64,000 nucleotides of DNA from Porodaedalea pini (lineage: Eukaryota > Basidiomycota > Agaricomycetes > Hymenochaetales > Hymenochaetaceae), in NCBI GenBank assembly GCA_002794775.1, contig NBAY01000031.1:1-64000 (forward strand), given 5' to 3'. Both the position numbers and the translations under genes were made by a program. The notes beneath the pieces were generated by a model. It worked only from the letters and a program-made list of their open reading frames with translations. It searched no databases and had not been told where the DNA came from. Below, piece after piece: positions 43,900 to 55,177 of the stretch (the first letter of the stretch is position 1; every line of letters begins with the position of its first letter).

Positions 43900-44831
43900 T
43901 GTAGAGCCGTGCCGATCGCCCCATCACCGCCGATCACTCCAGAAGCATTCAAGAACTGGTTCCGACACATACCGATCAGTACCGGACTCAACCCGATCGG
44001 TCCGGTCTTGAATCAGAACCTCACGATCGCGTCATCAGCACGTTCCGACACCTCCGAAAGCATACCGGAATGTACCAGAGATCTTATCTCGACGATTAGG
44101 GACGCGGTCACATGGAGCATACAGCCAAGACGCGTACCGGACTGCTGTCCGACGACGGGAGCCACATACCGATTGGACGATCTGAGTTCCGGTGGAGCAC
44201 CGGTGTGATCGGACGCGAAGCGGACGTTTTCCTCATTATGATTTATGTTTTTCCTATGTTCTTCTGATTTCTATGCACTCTATGTGCGCCTCTATGACCT
44301 ATGACTTTTCCTTTCGACTCCTCTATGTTTCGACTGATATGCACAGTATGCCCGTATGGAAATTATTAACTGTAGATAGATCTTTGGACTTAGTATAAAT
44401 AGGCACCCCATGTCGTAGGTAGAGGAAAGTGAGTTCTACCGCAGAGTCTCCCTCAGATAGGGCAACTTGAGTGCGATCCGTCTTTGTTCTCGTAATCTTG
44501 TAGTCGTTCCATCTTCGTCTTAGCAGCTCGTCCTTCGAAACCGTCTCTCGTCTCATACTTCGTAAATCAAATCTCGCCACTCGTCGTGATCACATCGTAC
44601 CGGTGTTGATAACCCGCACGTACCGACTCCGTACCGGTCAAACCACAGACGCGACAGGAGTTCCCGACCCTTGTTCTCGATATTGACACGTACCGGCGTG
44701 TACCGAAGCGTACCGACGCGTACCGGTACGTCGAGTGATCTCACCGCAGTCTACCCCTAACCTCCCAGAGCAACGCGATCACGTCCCCAAAAGGACCGTT
44801 GATCCCAGGCACCCCTAAGTCAGGATCTACA
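43900..44831 (+). repeat. 3' LTR of Gypsy-4
   Basis: 932 bp, the same length as the 5' LTR. The TATA box is at 44393-44400. The antisense gene begins about 100 bp to its left, so antisense transcription would have to start in or next to this LTR. Confidence 0.9.
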
Positions 44832-46808
44832 TCAGAGAACATCGACGTCCACCAGAAGTCTCGACGGACAAGCTCCACCGTTTTCAATGCTCCTGGGTGT
44901 CCAGCCAGTACTGAGTTGTGACATTCCCACAATACGGCCTCCTTCATTGATGATGGCACATACACCTTGCCTTTCATCCGCCACAACCCAGCGACTTCCG
45001 TCATACCTGTCGGCCTCTCCGACCCATCCTGCACCCTCTGCACGTCACCCACTCATTCCAACAACTCATCACGTGACATCCTCACCACTCCACGATTCAG
45101 CCACTTCTCTTTGATGAACATGACGCCATCGTTATCATCCTTCCCCTCATCGTAGCCGGTCTTACGCAACAGTAAGTCCGCCTTGCCCATTGTCTTCCCC
45201 GACTTGTGCTCAAGGTGGAAGTCAAATTCCTCGAGCTCTGTCTGCCAGCGAGCTTGTCGGTAGCTCAGCTTTTGCGCCGACCTGAAGTAGGTGAGGTTGG
45301 CGTGATCAGACCAGATCTCAATAGGGTGATGGGCACTGAGAAGGTACTGTCTCCACTCTTTGAGCACCGAAACAATCGCGAGCATCTCCTTGTCATAGAT
45401 CTCGTAGTTTTGTTCTGCCAGTAGGAGTGCTTTGGACCTGTAGGTGACTACCCTCCACTTGCCTTCCTGCTTCTGCAACAACACACCCCAAGTGCGAAGT
45501 TTGATGAGTCTGCCTCGACGTGGAAAGGGCCCTTGTCGTTGGTGATAGCCAGGACTGGAGGTGAGCAGAGACATTATCTCAGCTCCTCAAATGCTTCCTG
45601 CTGTTCGGTCTCCCATACCCAGTCCTTCTTGCCTGTCAGCGACATCAGTGGGTGGACTACCTTGCTGTAGTCCTTGATGAACTGTTGCAGCCAGTTGCCC
45701 ATGCCGAGGAATTGCTGCAGCTGTTTGAGGTTTCGTGGGACTGGCCAGTCTGTGATCGCCTCTGTCTTTGCCGGGTCAGCCCTAATTTTGCCATTGCCGA
45801 CGATGTGGCCAAGGTATTTTATGGTCTTGGCGTCAAACTCGCATTTTTCTGGCTTCAGATACAGGCCGTTCTCCCGCAAGATCTGAAGGACGTGCCTCGA
45901 TGTCTCGATATGTTCCTCAAGAGTTTGTGAGAGAATGAGGATATCGTCGAGGTAGACGATGATCAGGTTGTCATAGATCAGTCCCTTGAAGATGTGGTTG
46001 ACGAAAGCTTGGAACATCGCCAGTGCGTTGCAAAGGCCAAAGAACATGACCGTCGGTTCAAAGAGACCCATATTCATGCGAAAGGCTGCCTTCCACTCAT
46101 CGCCCTCACGGATCCAGACATTGTAGTATCCCCATCGGAAGTCAAGTTTGGTGATGAACCTCGCCTTCTTGACCTTGTCGACCAGTTCATCAATGAGGGG
46201 GAGAGGATACTTGCTCTTGATCGTACCATCATTGAGTTTGCAGTAGTCCTGAATCAGGCGTAGGGACTTGTCGGCCTTCTTGATGAAAAAGAAAGGCGAC
46301 GCCATTGGTGAGATCAACTTTCATATGTGGCCTGACTTCAGGTTCTCTTCGAGGAAGTCCTTTAGCAACTGCTGTTCTGTCGGTGTCAGCAGATAGATCT
46401 TGCAGTCGCTAGGCTTGAAGTCAGGTTTCAGGTCAATGATGTGGTCCCAGGGGTGGTGTTCCGGTAGCTTCTCGAATCCCTTCTCTGAGAAGACGTAGGC
46501 GTAGTCGTTGAGATATGTGGGCCAGGATGCCTTGTCCATTCACACTTCTCTCACCCTCCTCATCTCTTCCACCATTTCCTTTTGGATCGTGCACTCTTCT
46601 GGGCAGTGGGTGAATTCAATCAAACCTGCTTTCCAATCAACTTCCGGGTTGTGACGTCAAAGCCAGTCATAGCCAAGAAAGATGTTCGACGACGCCAGGG
46701 ATGTCACCGCAAGGACGATCCTTTCCTTGTGATGTCCGATCATTAGCTCAACGTCAATGTAACTTCTCGATCAAGCTGGCCTCGTTGTGCGTGCCATCTG
46801 CATTGAGT
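44832..46808 (-). pseudogene. Gypsy-2 pol remnant: RT, RNase H, integrase finger
   Basis: Minus-strand pieces read RT (FFIKKADKSLRLIQDY, IVYLDDILILS), RNase H (EIWSDHANLTYFRSAQ) and the integrase finger region (GHPGALKTVELVRRDFWW). Stops and shifts break it near 45053, 45574 and 46320. The right end (46808) is the Gypsy-3 insertion point, within the protease region. Confidence 0.9.
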
Positions 46809-47156
46809 TGTTAGAACCTGAACTTTCACCTTTTTCCTTTATTTTCCCTTTTACCATTTCCTTTATTATATTCGTCCTTTTCATTATATTTACCCATCTT
46901 ACACAATCATTCCCACACTACCTTCATTCGTTCCATTCCCACTCGTTATGTAATGTTAGGTAATATAGTCTCACGGTCGTCGCTATATAAGGTCTCAGGA
47001 ATCGCATGAACTCCTTGTTCTGCTTTTCCTCTTACCTCCGCGACGACCTAGCCTGAGTAAGCGTGTCCCGAGTCTACGCTCGAGTATAGCACGTCCCAGA
47101 CGACAGTCAGCCGAGGCCTGCCCAGTTCGAGTCGTCTCCCGGACTCCCGCCTAACA
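46809..47156 (+). repeat. 5' LTR of Gypsy-3
   Basis: 348 bp. TATATAA at 46984-46990 lies 33 bp upstream of GTTCTGCTTTT (47017-47027), which is complementary to the primer site at 47158-47168. One of the two 24-bp repeats seen in the Gypsy-1 LTR is missing together with the DNA between them. Confidence 0.94.
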
Positions 47157-47157
47157 T

Positions 47158-47168
47158 AAAAGCAGAAC
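47158..47168 (+). promoter_or_regulatory. Self-priming primer-binding site of Gypsy-3
   Basis: AAAAGCAGAAC, exactly complementary to LTR positions 47017-47027. Same arrangement as in Gypsy-1. Confidence 0.72.
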
Positions 47169-47865
47169 CTCACCCAGGCTCATCCCCAGCATACGTCGTC
47201 GCTGTCGACTCGCCTTCACTCAGTCTAGAGGAGCGCTCCCCTCGACGGACTCGACGTGTAAACCCCCTAAACGACAACCCTTAACCCTGCCCGGACGTTT
47301 CCGAACGTTCGTGTATTACATAAACCTACACCCGACCTTTTCCGACCCTGGCTCTCCGCCTCTCCATCTGGTGGAGGAACCATCTGACCTGGACGTGGGT
47401 AACACACCGTGTACAGTCGTCGACGTCGTTGTCAATTGTGATCTCGGCCGCCTCCTTCCGTTTGGTCATCAACTTCGCTGACGAACCCGCTCAACGTTGG
47501 CGTAACCCCGGATCGAACACGCAACCGATCCCTGTCCCTCCGCCAACGTCAAGATAGATCTCACCGACGAACAGCAACGGGCCCTTCCTGCTTCAGCCCG
47601 TTGGGATCCAGACCGACCAGGCTACGTCGCAACTAATAATAGCGGCGTCACTCACGACATCTGGTGGAGCGAAATCCGGCGCAGCTGGTATTCATCAGAC
47701 GAACGAGGAAGGAGAGCAAGGTGGCCCCCAGCCGCTCCGTCGTCACCTGCACCGTCAACGTCTACGGTCAACCTACCACCGACCCCAGGTCCTTACCGCG
47801 AAACCAACAGAGACCCCTCGCCGCCAACTCCTCCAGAACCTTCGACACCCGCACCCGAACCTACG

Positions 47866-48945
47866 ATGTCAACAGAAGGTTTCAGCCAACAGCAAATGGC
47901 GCAGATCGCGGCCATCGTTGCGAATGCCTTCGCCCATCAGGCGAACAACGCCCCAGCACTGGTCGCGGCCGCTAACCCCCCGACCCTCAACATAGATGTC
48001 GCCCGACCACGTGAATTCACTGGTGGCGACGACTACCTCGACTTCAGACGTGAAGTCCTTCTTTTTGTATCCGCGAACCCGAACCGATACCCTACGTCGG
48101 AGAGTAAAATCTATGTAGCTCTCTCCTACCTGAAGGGTGGTAATGCGGCGACGTGGGCGCAGAACTACGTCGAGGAGTCGACAACGTCGGGAATCGTCAC
48201 CTTCACCGACAGCTGGGAGAGATTCCAGGAACGACTCGACGCCTCGTTCGACGACCCGAATCGCAAAGAGGCAGCGCTGAAGGAATTCCGGGAGAAGGTT
48301 CAGAAGGACCTCACCGCCGACAAGTTTTTCCAGCAGCTCGACGTCATCATCAAGCGTGCGGAACTGAAGGACGACGGTATTATCTGTGATCGTCTCAAAC
48401 GTGCGATGAACATCGAAGTAGTGCGAGGAGTCCTGAGATCGACGCCGGTCCCGACAAAATACGAGGACTGGAAAAACAAGGCTATCGAGATCGATCGCGG
48501 CGAGCAACAGATCCGCGCAATCCAAAGAGGCCGCCCATTTATACCCCAGCCTCGCCCGCAACAACAAGGACCCCCGGCTCGCCGTCAGGTAGCGGCCCCT
48601 CACGTCGACAGACGCGACGCGACCGGCGTCACTTTCGGAGGCGCGGGACAACCGATGGACGTCTCCATGAACGAGGCGCAACGACGACGCGCGTGCTGGA
48701 TCTGCGGCGGGCTAGGCCATTTCAAGGACAAGTGCCCGCAGGGGAAGCCGATCATCCAGCGCATGCTGGAACTAATGGCACCAGGCGAACGCCGTATCCT
48801 AGCGGACGAGCTCGGCGCGATGAAGGAATCGGCCTTCGAGGAAGTCGTAGACACTCGGAGATCGACGGTGGAGGACTATGTGGAGGAAGGAGAGAATGAC
48901 GAAGAGGTCGTCGACTCGCAGGGTTTTGCGAGTGGTCAGGCGTAG
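47866..48945 (+). CDS. gag: Gag of Gypsy-3
   Basis: 359 residues from the ATG at 47866. It is close to the Gypsy-1 Gag except in the first 40 residues (MSTEGFSQQQMAQIAAIVAN) and in scattered positions. The CCHC knuckle CWICGGLGHFKDKC is intact. The leader (47169-47865) diverges more from Gypsy-1 than the coding part does. The heptamer GGGTTTT at 48921-48927 lies in phase before the stop at 48943-48945. Confidence 0.9.
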   Translation: MSTEGFSQQQMAQIAAIVANAFAHQANNAPALVAAANPPTLNIDVARPREFTGGDDYLDFRREVLLFVSANPNRYPTSESKIYVALSYLKGGNAATWAQNYVEESTTSGIVTFTDSWERFQERLDASFDDPNRKEAALKEFREKVQKDLTADKFFQQLDVIIKRAELKDDGIICDRLKRAMNIEVVRGVLRSTPVPTKYEDWKNKAIEIDRGEQQIRAIQRGRPFIPQPRPQQQGPPARRQVAAPHVDRRDATGVTFGGAGQPMDVSMNEAQRRRACWICGGLGHFKDKCPQGKPIIQRMLELMAPGERRILADELGAMKESAFEEVVDTRRSTVEDYVEEGENDEEVVDSQGFASGQA

Positions 48946-51900
48946 CCATCGGGGCGACTGACCGAGAAGAACAAGGGACTTCGAATCCGTACTCGTTAAA
49001 ATATAACCAACCGTCTGTACAACACGTAGATGCGAACGACGTCGATGGTTTTCCTGAGTATGAAGTCCCCACCGGTGTGAAGGAGAGAGAAGAATGTGAG
49101 CAGCTGTTCATGAGAGGAACTGGCGGACGCCAGCTGGACCTTCTCCTGAACGTCGGACACAGCGTGGAAGGTGAAGTGAGGGAGGTGGACGCACACGCAC
49201 TCGTGGATTCGGGATGCACAGGATCGTGCATTGATGTAAGGTTCGTCGAACGGTACGGACTGGAGACGAAGCGTTATGTCCGACCCCTTGCGGTACTCAA
49301 TGCCGACGGCACGCACAACGAAGCCGGATTGATCGAGAAATACGTCGACATCGAACTTACGATTGGTCATCATAAAGAACGGATCGTCCTGGCGGTAACC
49401 TCGTTGGCATCGTCAAACATCTTTCTAGAGTACGACTGGCTTCGTCGACACAACCCGGAAGTCGACTGGAAGACGGGAACACTCGACTTTACGCGTTGCC
49501 CGAGCGAATGTGTGGTGGAGAGGAATGTGGAAGAAGGCATGCGGAAGGTGTGGAGAGCAGTGGAAGAGACGAAGGGGGTGAGAGAGGTGCGAATGGACAA
49601 GACGTCCTGGCCCGCATACCTCAACGACTACGCCGACGTCTTCAGCGAAAAAGGTTTTGAGAAGCTACCGGAACATCGCCCGTGGGACCACGTCATCGAC
49701 TTGAAGCCCGACTTCAAACCGAGCGACTGTAAGATCTACCCGCTCACACCAACTGAGCAGCAGTCGCTCAAGGACTTCCTCGATGAAAATCTGAAGTCAG
49801 GTCGCATTCGACGGTCGATATCGCCCATGGCGTCACCTTTCTTCTTCATAAAGAAGGCCGACAAATCGCTACGCCCGATCCAGGATTACCGCAAACTCAA
49901 CGACGGCACGATCAAGAATAAGTACCCCCTCCCTCTCATCGACGAACTTGTTGATAAGGTCAAGAAGGCAAAGTACATCACTAAGCTTGACCTTCGCTGG
50001 GGGTACTACAACGTCCGGATCCGCGAAGGCGACGAGTGGAAGGCGGCATTTCGCACGAACATGGGCCTATTCGAGCCAACGGTCATGTTCTTCGGTCTTT
50101 GCAATGCGCCGGCAACGTTTCAAGCGTTCGTTAACCACATCTTCAAGGAGCTGATCTACGCGAACTTGATCATCGTATACCTCGATGACATACTGATCCT
50201 CTCAGAAACCATTGAGGAGCACATCGACACGTCGAGGCGCGTACTTCAGATCCTCCGAGAAAACGGCTTGTACTTGAAGCCGGAAAAGTGCGAGTTCGAT
50301 GCCAAGGTCGTTAAGTATCTCGGTCACATCATCGGCAACGGCGAGATCAAGGCGGACCCGGCAAAGACGGAGGCGATTGCGAACTGGCCAGTCCCACGAA
50401 ACCTCAAGGAGCTACAACAGTTCCTCGGCATGGGTAATTGGCTACGACGGTTCATCAAGGACTACAGCAAGGTGGTCCATCCGCTGACATCGCTGACGGG
50501 CAAGAAGGACTGGGTATGGGAGACCGAACAGCAGGAGGCGTTCGAGGAGCTGAGACGACGTCTCTGCTCACCTCCAGTCCTGGTCATCGCTAACGACGAG
50601 GGCCCTTTCCGCGTTGAGGCGGACTCGTCAAACTTCGCACTCGGAGGCGTGCTATTGCAGAAACAGGAAGGCAAGTGGAGAGTAGTCGCCTATAGGTCAG
50701 AAGCGCTCCTACCGGCCGAACGAAACTACGAGATCTACGACAAGGAGATGCTCGCAATCATCTCGGCACTCAAGGAATGGCGTCAATACCTCCTGGGCGC
50801 TCGCCACAAGATCGAGATCTGGTCCGACCATGCCAACCTCACCTACTTCAGGTCGGCACAGAAGCTGAGCTATCGACAAGCTCGCTGGCGGACCGAACTC
50901 GAAGAATTCGACTTCCACCTCGAGCACAAGTCGGGGAAGACGATGGGCAAGGCGGACTTACTGTCGCGCAAAGCAGGCTATGATGAGGGAAAGGACGACA
51001 ACGATGACGTCGTGTTCATCAAGGACAAATGGCTGAATCGTGGAGTGGTGAGGACGTCGCGTGAGGAAGTGTTGGAACGAGTGGGTGACGCGCAGAGGGC
51101 GCAGGACGAGTCGGAGAGACCGACGGGAATGGTGAAGGCCGACGGGTTGTGGCGGATGAAGGGAAAGGTGTACGTGCCGTCAACGATGAAGGAAGCGGTC
51201 TTACGGGAATGCCATGACTCGACCCTGGCAGGACATCCCGGATCGTCAAAGACGGTCGAACTGGTACGTCGAGACTTCTGGTGGGCGTCGATGTTCTCCG
51301 ACGTTCGAGCATACGTCCGAGGATGCGACCGTTGCCAGCGGACGAAGGCTCTGAGAACATCGAGATCTAGGCCACTTCACCCGAACACGATCCCGGAAGG
51401 TCCATGGGAAATTGTCACGGTCGACCTCATCGGAGAACTCCCAGACTCCAAGGGGCACAACGCAATCTGTGTCTTCGTCGATAGGTTCTCGAAACAGATG
51501 CACGCGATTCCGACGACGACGAGGCTGTCAGCAGAAGGCATGGCCCAGCTGTACCGAGACCACGTCTTCCGCCTCCACGGCTTGCCGAGGAAGATCATCC
51601 ATGACCGAGGCACGCAGTTCGACGCATCAATGATGAAGGAGCTGTACAAACTCCTACACATCGAAGGCAACCCGTCGACGGCGTATCACCCACAGACAGA
51701 TGGTCAGACAGAACGCGTTAACCAAGAACTCGAACAGTATCTTAGACTCTTCGTGAACCATCGCCAATCGGACTGGAAAGACTGGCTCCCCCTCGCAGAG
51801 TTTGCGTACAATAACCGCGAACATTCGGCGACGAAGATGTCCCCTTTCTACGCGAATACAGGACGTCACCCCTTGAGCTTTGACACGACACGAACCTCGT

Positions 51901-52571
51901 CTGCCAACATGTCGGCGGAAGAATTCGCGAAGCACATAAAGGAGACTCATCGTGTCGCGAAGGACAACCTGGTCAAAGCGGCAGACGACATGAAACGCTA
52001 CCACGACCGGACGGCAGGAGCTTCGGTGGAGTACAAGGCTGGCGATAAGGTCTTCCTCGATGGACGAAATATCAGCACAGATTCACCCACGAAGAAACTC
52101 GCCGACAAATGGTACGGTCCCTTTGACATCGTCGACAAGGTAGGAGCGAGCGCGTACAAGCTCAAACTCCCGAAACGATGGAAAAAGGTCCACCCTGTCT
52201 TCAACGAAACCCTGTTGAAACCCGCCGTCGAACCGTCCTTTGAAAGCCAGAAGCAACCGCCGCCGCCGCCGCCAGACATCATCGACAACGAGGAAGAATA
52301 CGAACTCGAGGAAGTCCTAGACTCACGTCTGCACCGAGGGAAACTACAGTACCTTGTCAAGTGGGTCGGCTACAATGAACCTACTTGGCAACCTGAGACG
52401 GACTTCGGCGAAAACGCAAAGGAAGCGATCGCTGAGTTCTACCTCAAACATCCCGGTGCACCTCGGAAACTCGACATCCCTCGTCAACGACTCCGTCCGC
52501 TCTTCGTCGACACCGAACCGGACGACCGCGATCATGGTTGGTCGGGACGCCCAACCTTGAAGGGGGGGTAA
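48900..52571 (+). CDS. pol: Pol of Gypsy-3: protease, RT, RNase H, integrase, chromodomain
   Basis: Open throughout with the same domain order as the Gypsy-1 Pol: protease ALVDSGCTGSCID, RT IVYLDDILILS, RNase H VEADSSNFALGG and SDHANL, H2C2 finger to CDRCQ, DDE core (DLIGELPDS, HDRGTQFDASMMKE, HPQTDGQTERVNQELEQYL), chromodomain YLVKWVGYNEPTWQPE. All catalytic residues seen in Gypsy-1 are kept. Scattered amino-acid differences from Gypsy-1 (for example K/E, N/D) show that it is a separate copy, not a recent duplicate. The stop TAA abuts the LTR. Confidence 0.95.
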   Translation, partial: RRGRRLAGFCEWSGVAIGATDREEQGTSNPYSLKYNQPSVQHVDANDVDGFPEYEVPTGVKEREECEQLFMRGTGGRQLDLLLNVGHSVEGEVREVDAHALVDSGCTGSCIDVRFVERYGLETKRYVRPLAVLNADGTHNEAGLIEKYVDIELTIGHHKERIVLAVTSLASSNIFLEYDWLRRHNPEVDWKTGTLDFTRCPSECVVERNVEEGMRKVWRAVEETKGVREVRMDKTSWPAYLNDYADVFSEKGFEKLPEHRPWDHVIDLKPDFKPSDCKIYPLTPTEQQSLKDFLDENLKSGRIRRSISPMASPFFFIKKADKSLRPIQDYRKLNDGTIKNKYPLPLIDELVDKVKKAKYITKLDLRWGYYNVRIREGDEWKAAFRTNMGLFEPTVMFFGLCNAPATFQAFVNHIFKELIYANLIIVYLDDILILSETIEEHIDTSRRVLQILRENGLYLKPEKCEFDAKVVKYLGHIIGNGEIKADPAKTEAIANWPVPRNLKELQQFLGMGNWLRRFIKDYSKVVHPLTSLTGKKDWVWETEQQEAFEELRRRLCSPPVLVIANDEGPFRVEADSSNFALGGVLLQKQEGKWRVVAYRSEALLPAERNYEIYDKEMLAIISALKEWRQYLLGARHKIEIWSDHANLTYFRSAQKLSYRQARWRTELEEFDFHLEHKSGKTMGKADLLSRKAGYDEGKDDNDDVVFIKDKWLNRGVVRTSREEVLERVGDAQRAQDESERPTGMVKADGLWRMKGKVYVPSTMKEAVLRECHDSTLAGHPGSSKTVELVRRDFWWASMFSDVRAYVRGCDRCQRTKALRTSRSRPLHPNTIPEGPWEIVTVDLIGELPDSKGHNAICVFVDRFSKQMHAIPTTTRLSAEGMAQLYRDHVFRLHGLPRKIIHDRGTQFDASMMKELYKLLHIEGNPSTAYHPQTDGQTERVNQELEQYLRLFVNHRQSDWKDWLPLAEFAYNNREHSATKMSPFYANTGRHPLSFDTTRTSSANMSAEEFAKHIKETHRVAKDNLVKAADDMKRYHDRTAGASVEYKAGDKVFLDGRNISTDSPTKKLADKWYGPFDIVDKVGASAYKLKLPKRWKKVHPVFNETLLKPAVEPSFESQKQPPPPPPDIIDNEEEYELEEVLDSRLHRGKLQYLVKWVGYNEPTWQPETDFGENAKEAIAEFYLKHPGAPRKLDIPRQRLRPLFVDTEPDDRDHGWSGRPTLKGG
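48921..48927 (+). promoter_or_regulatory. Candidate -1 ribosomal frameshift site, Gypsy-3
   Basis: G|GGT|TTT in Gag phase. The pol frame is at -1 and opens at 48900, so a slip here fuses Gag to Pol. Confidence 0.6.
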
Positions 52572-52919
52572 TGTTAGAACCTGAACTTTCACCTTTTTCC
52601 TTTATTTTCCCTTTTACCATTTCCTTTATTATATTCGTCCTTTTCATTATATTTACCCATCTTACACAATCATTCCCACACTACCTTCATTCGTTCCATT
52701 CCCACTCGTTATGTAATGTTAGGTAATATAGTCTCACGGTCGTCGCTATATAAGGTCTCAGGAATCGCATGAACTCCTTGTTCTGCTTTTCCTCTTACCT
52801 CCGCGACGACCTAGCCTGAGTAAGCGTGTCCCGAGTCTACGCTCGAGTATAGCACGTCCCAGACGACAGTCAGCCGAGGCCTGCCCAGTTCGAGTCGTCT
52901 CCCGGACTCCCGCCTAACA
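52572..52919 (+). repeat. 3' LTR of Gypsy-3
   Basis: 348 bp. No difference from the 5' LTR was found by eye. Confidence 0.94.
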
Positions 52920-52924
52920 TGAGT

Positions 52925-54374
52925 ACCGTGAGGGGTCTGATGTAGCGTCTGGTCTCCAACCCATATCGTTCGATGAACCTCACGTCGATACATGATCCTG
53001 TACACCCCGAATCCACGAGGGCGTGCGCATCCACCTCTCTCATTTCACCCGCTACACTGTGTCTGACGTTCAGGAGAAGGTCCAGCTGGCATCCGCCAGT
53101 TCCTCTCATGAACAGCTGTTCATACTCTTCCTCTTCGTTCACATTGGTGGGGGCTTCGTAATCCGGAAAGTCATTGACATCTTTTGCATCTAAGTATTGT
53201 ACAGACGGTTGACTATATTTTATTGAGTCCAAATCCGAAACCCCTTGTTCTTCCCAGTCAGTCGCCCCGATGGCTACACCTGACCACTCACAAAATTCTG
53301 TGAGTCGACGACCTCTCTGTCATCGCCATCTTCCTCCACATAGTCCTCCACAGTTGACCTCCGAGTGTCTACGACTTCCTCAAAGGCCGATTCCTTCATC
53401 GCACCCAGCTCGTTGGCAAGAAGACGACGCTCGCCTGGCGCCATCATCTGCAGCATGCACTGCACAATTGTCTTCCCTTGCGGGCACGTGTCCTTGAAGT
53501 GGCTGAGTTTACCACAGATCCAGCATGCCCTCCTCCGTTGCGCCTCATTCATCGAGACGTCCATCAGCTGGCCAGCTCCTCCGAAGGTGATGCCAGTCAC
53601 GTCATGTTTGTCAATGTGGGGGGTCATGATCGGAAGGCGAGCCGGGGGCGCCTGCTGCTGCTGGTGTGGTGGAAGTGGGAATGCGCAACCTCACTGGATT
53701 GCGCAGATCTGCTGTTCACCCCAATCGATCTTGATGGCCTTCTTCTTCCAGGCGTCGTACGTTGTTGGGACCGGTGTTGACCTCAGTACTCCACAGACCA
53801 CCTCGATGTTCATCGCACGCTTCAGGTGGTCACAGATAATGCTGTCGTCCGTCAGTCCTGCTCTTGTGATGATGACGTCAAGCTTCTGGAAGAACTCGTC
53901 GGCAGTGAGGTCCTTCTGAACCTTGGTTCGGAATTCTGCTAACACCTTTTCTTTCCGGTTTGGGTTGTCGAATGAGGCATCTAGGCACTCTTGGAACCTT
54001 GTCCAACTGTCGGTGAAGGTTACGATGCCTGCTGTCGTCAACTCCTCCACGTAGTTTTGCACCCACGTCGCTGCGTTGCCACCTTTTAGGTAGGAGAGAG
54101 CGACGTAGATCTTGCTTTCAGACGTCAGGTACCGGCTTGGGTTTGCCGAGACAAAGAGGAGGACCTCGCGTTTGAAGTCCAGGTAGTCATCGCCACCAGT
54201 GAAATCACGTGGCCGGGCGATGTCGATGTTGGGGGTGGGGGGGTTAGCTGCAGTGGCCGGTGCCGGGGCATTGTTCACCTGATGGGCGAAGGCGCCTGCA
54301 ATGATCACAGCGGTCTGTTCCATCTGCTGCTGGGTGAAGCCTCCTGTCGACATTCCTGGTTCGGGCGTTGGCAT
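52925..54374 (-). pseudogene. gag: Gypsy-2 gag and protease remnant
   Basis: Minus-strand pieces: Gag from about 54353 (MSTGGFTQQQMEQTAVIIAG, REFTGGDDYL-like RDFTGGDDYLDFKREVLLF), the CCHC knuckle CWICGKLSHFKDTC near 53510, then the protease region ALVDSGCTGSCID near 53010. A stop near 53690 splits gag. At the gag/pol overlap (near 53290-53300) the sequence reads GAATTTT where the intact relatives have GGGTTTT, so the presumed frameshift site is also lost. Confidence 0.88.
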
Positions 54375-55177
54375 CGAGGGTTCAGGGGGGGTTGGGGGTG
54401 ACAGGTCCCTATTGGTCTCACGGTAAGGCCCTGGAGTTGGTGGTAGGTTGACCGTAGATGTCGATGGTGCAGGTGACGATGGAGCGGCTGGCGGCCACCT
54501 GGCTCTCCTTCCTCGTTCGTCTGATGAATACCAGCTGTGCTGGACTTCACTCCACCAGATATCGTGTACAATGCCGCTGTTGTTGGTCGCAATGTAGCCT
54601 GGTCGGTCTGGATCCCAATGGGCTGATGCAGGGAGGGCCCATTGCTGTTTGTCGGTGAGATCTATCTTGATGATGGAGGAGGGACAGGGATCAGTTGTGC
54701 GTTCAATCCGGGGTTACGCCAATGTTGAACGGGTTCATCGGCAAGATTGATGATGAGGCGGAAGGACATGACAGAGATAACGATTGACAACGACGTTGAT
54801 GACTGGACATGTAACGTCACCCACGTCCAAGTTAAGTGGCTCCTCCACCAAAGGGAGACACGGAGGGCCAGGGTCGGAAAGATCGACGAGCGGCAACCTT
54901 TGGTCACAACGCTCTAGACACTGATGGATTCGTCGGCATCTGCCTCAAGTTAGCACTAAGCAGACTCGGTAGGACTTTTGGGTGGGGTTGGGAAAAGTCG
55001 GTTGGTGGTATGATGTAATACACAGACGTCCGAAAACGTCCAGGCAGGGTTGAGGGTTATCGTTTAGGGGGTTTACACATCAAGTCCGTCGAGGGGAGCG
55101 CTCCTCTAGACTGAGTGAAGGCGAGTCGACAGTGATGATGTACACTGGGGATGAGCCTGGGTGAGGTTCTACTTTTA
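54375..55177 (-). other. Gypsy-2 5' leader remnant
   Basis: Matches the leaders of Gypsy-1/-3 in the minus direction. The primer site next to the LTR has become AAAAGTAGAAC (one G/A change from AAAAGCAGAAC). Confidence 0.8.

Larger units (their letters stand above)
34193..44831 (+). mobile_element. 10.6-kb Ty3/Gypsy element Gypsy-4 with antisense accessory gene
   Basis: Two 932-bp LTRs (34193-35124 and 43900-44831) differ at about 14 sites, nearly all transitions. Between them lie gag, protease, RT-RNase H-integrase and, on the opposite strand, a further long gene. The insertion is in the Gypsy-2 integrase; TCGG at the left and TCAG at the right fit a 4-bp target duplication with one CpG change. 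The clade differs from Gypsy-1/-3: protease motif DQG, RT motif FADD, no chromodomain seen. The word GTACCG/CGGTAC is strikingly common throughout. Confidence 0.92.
46809..52919 (+). mobile_element. Intact Ty3/Gypsy chromovirus Gypsy-3, 6111 bp
   Basis: Two 348-bp LTRs that look identical, open gag and pol, and a perfect 5-bp target duplication TGAGT (46804-46808 and 52920-52924). The coding region is nearly the same as Gypsy-1, but the LTR is a shorter variant. It is inserted in the protease part of Gypsy-2 and is probably the youngest insertion here. Confidence 0.96.
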
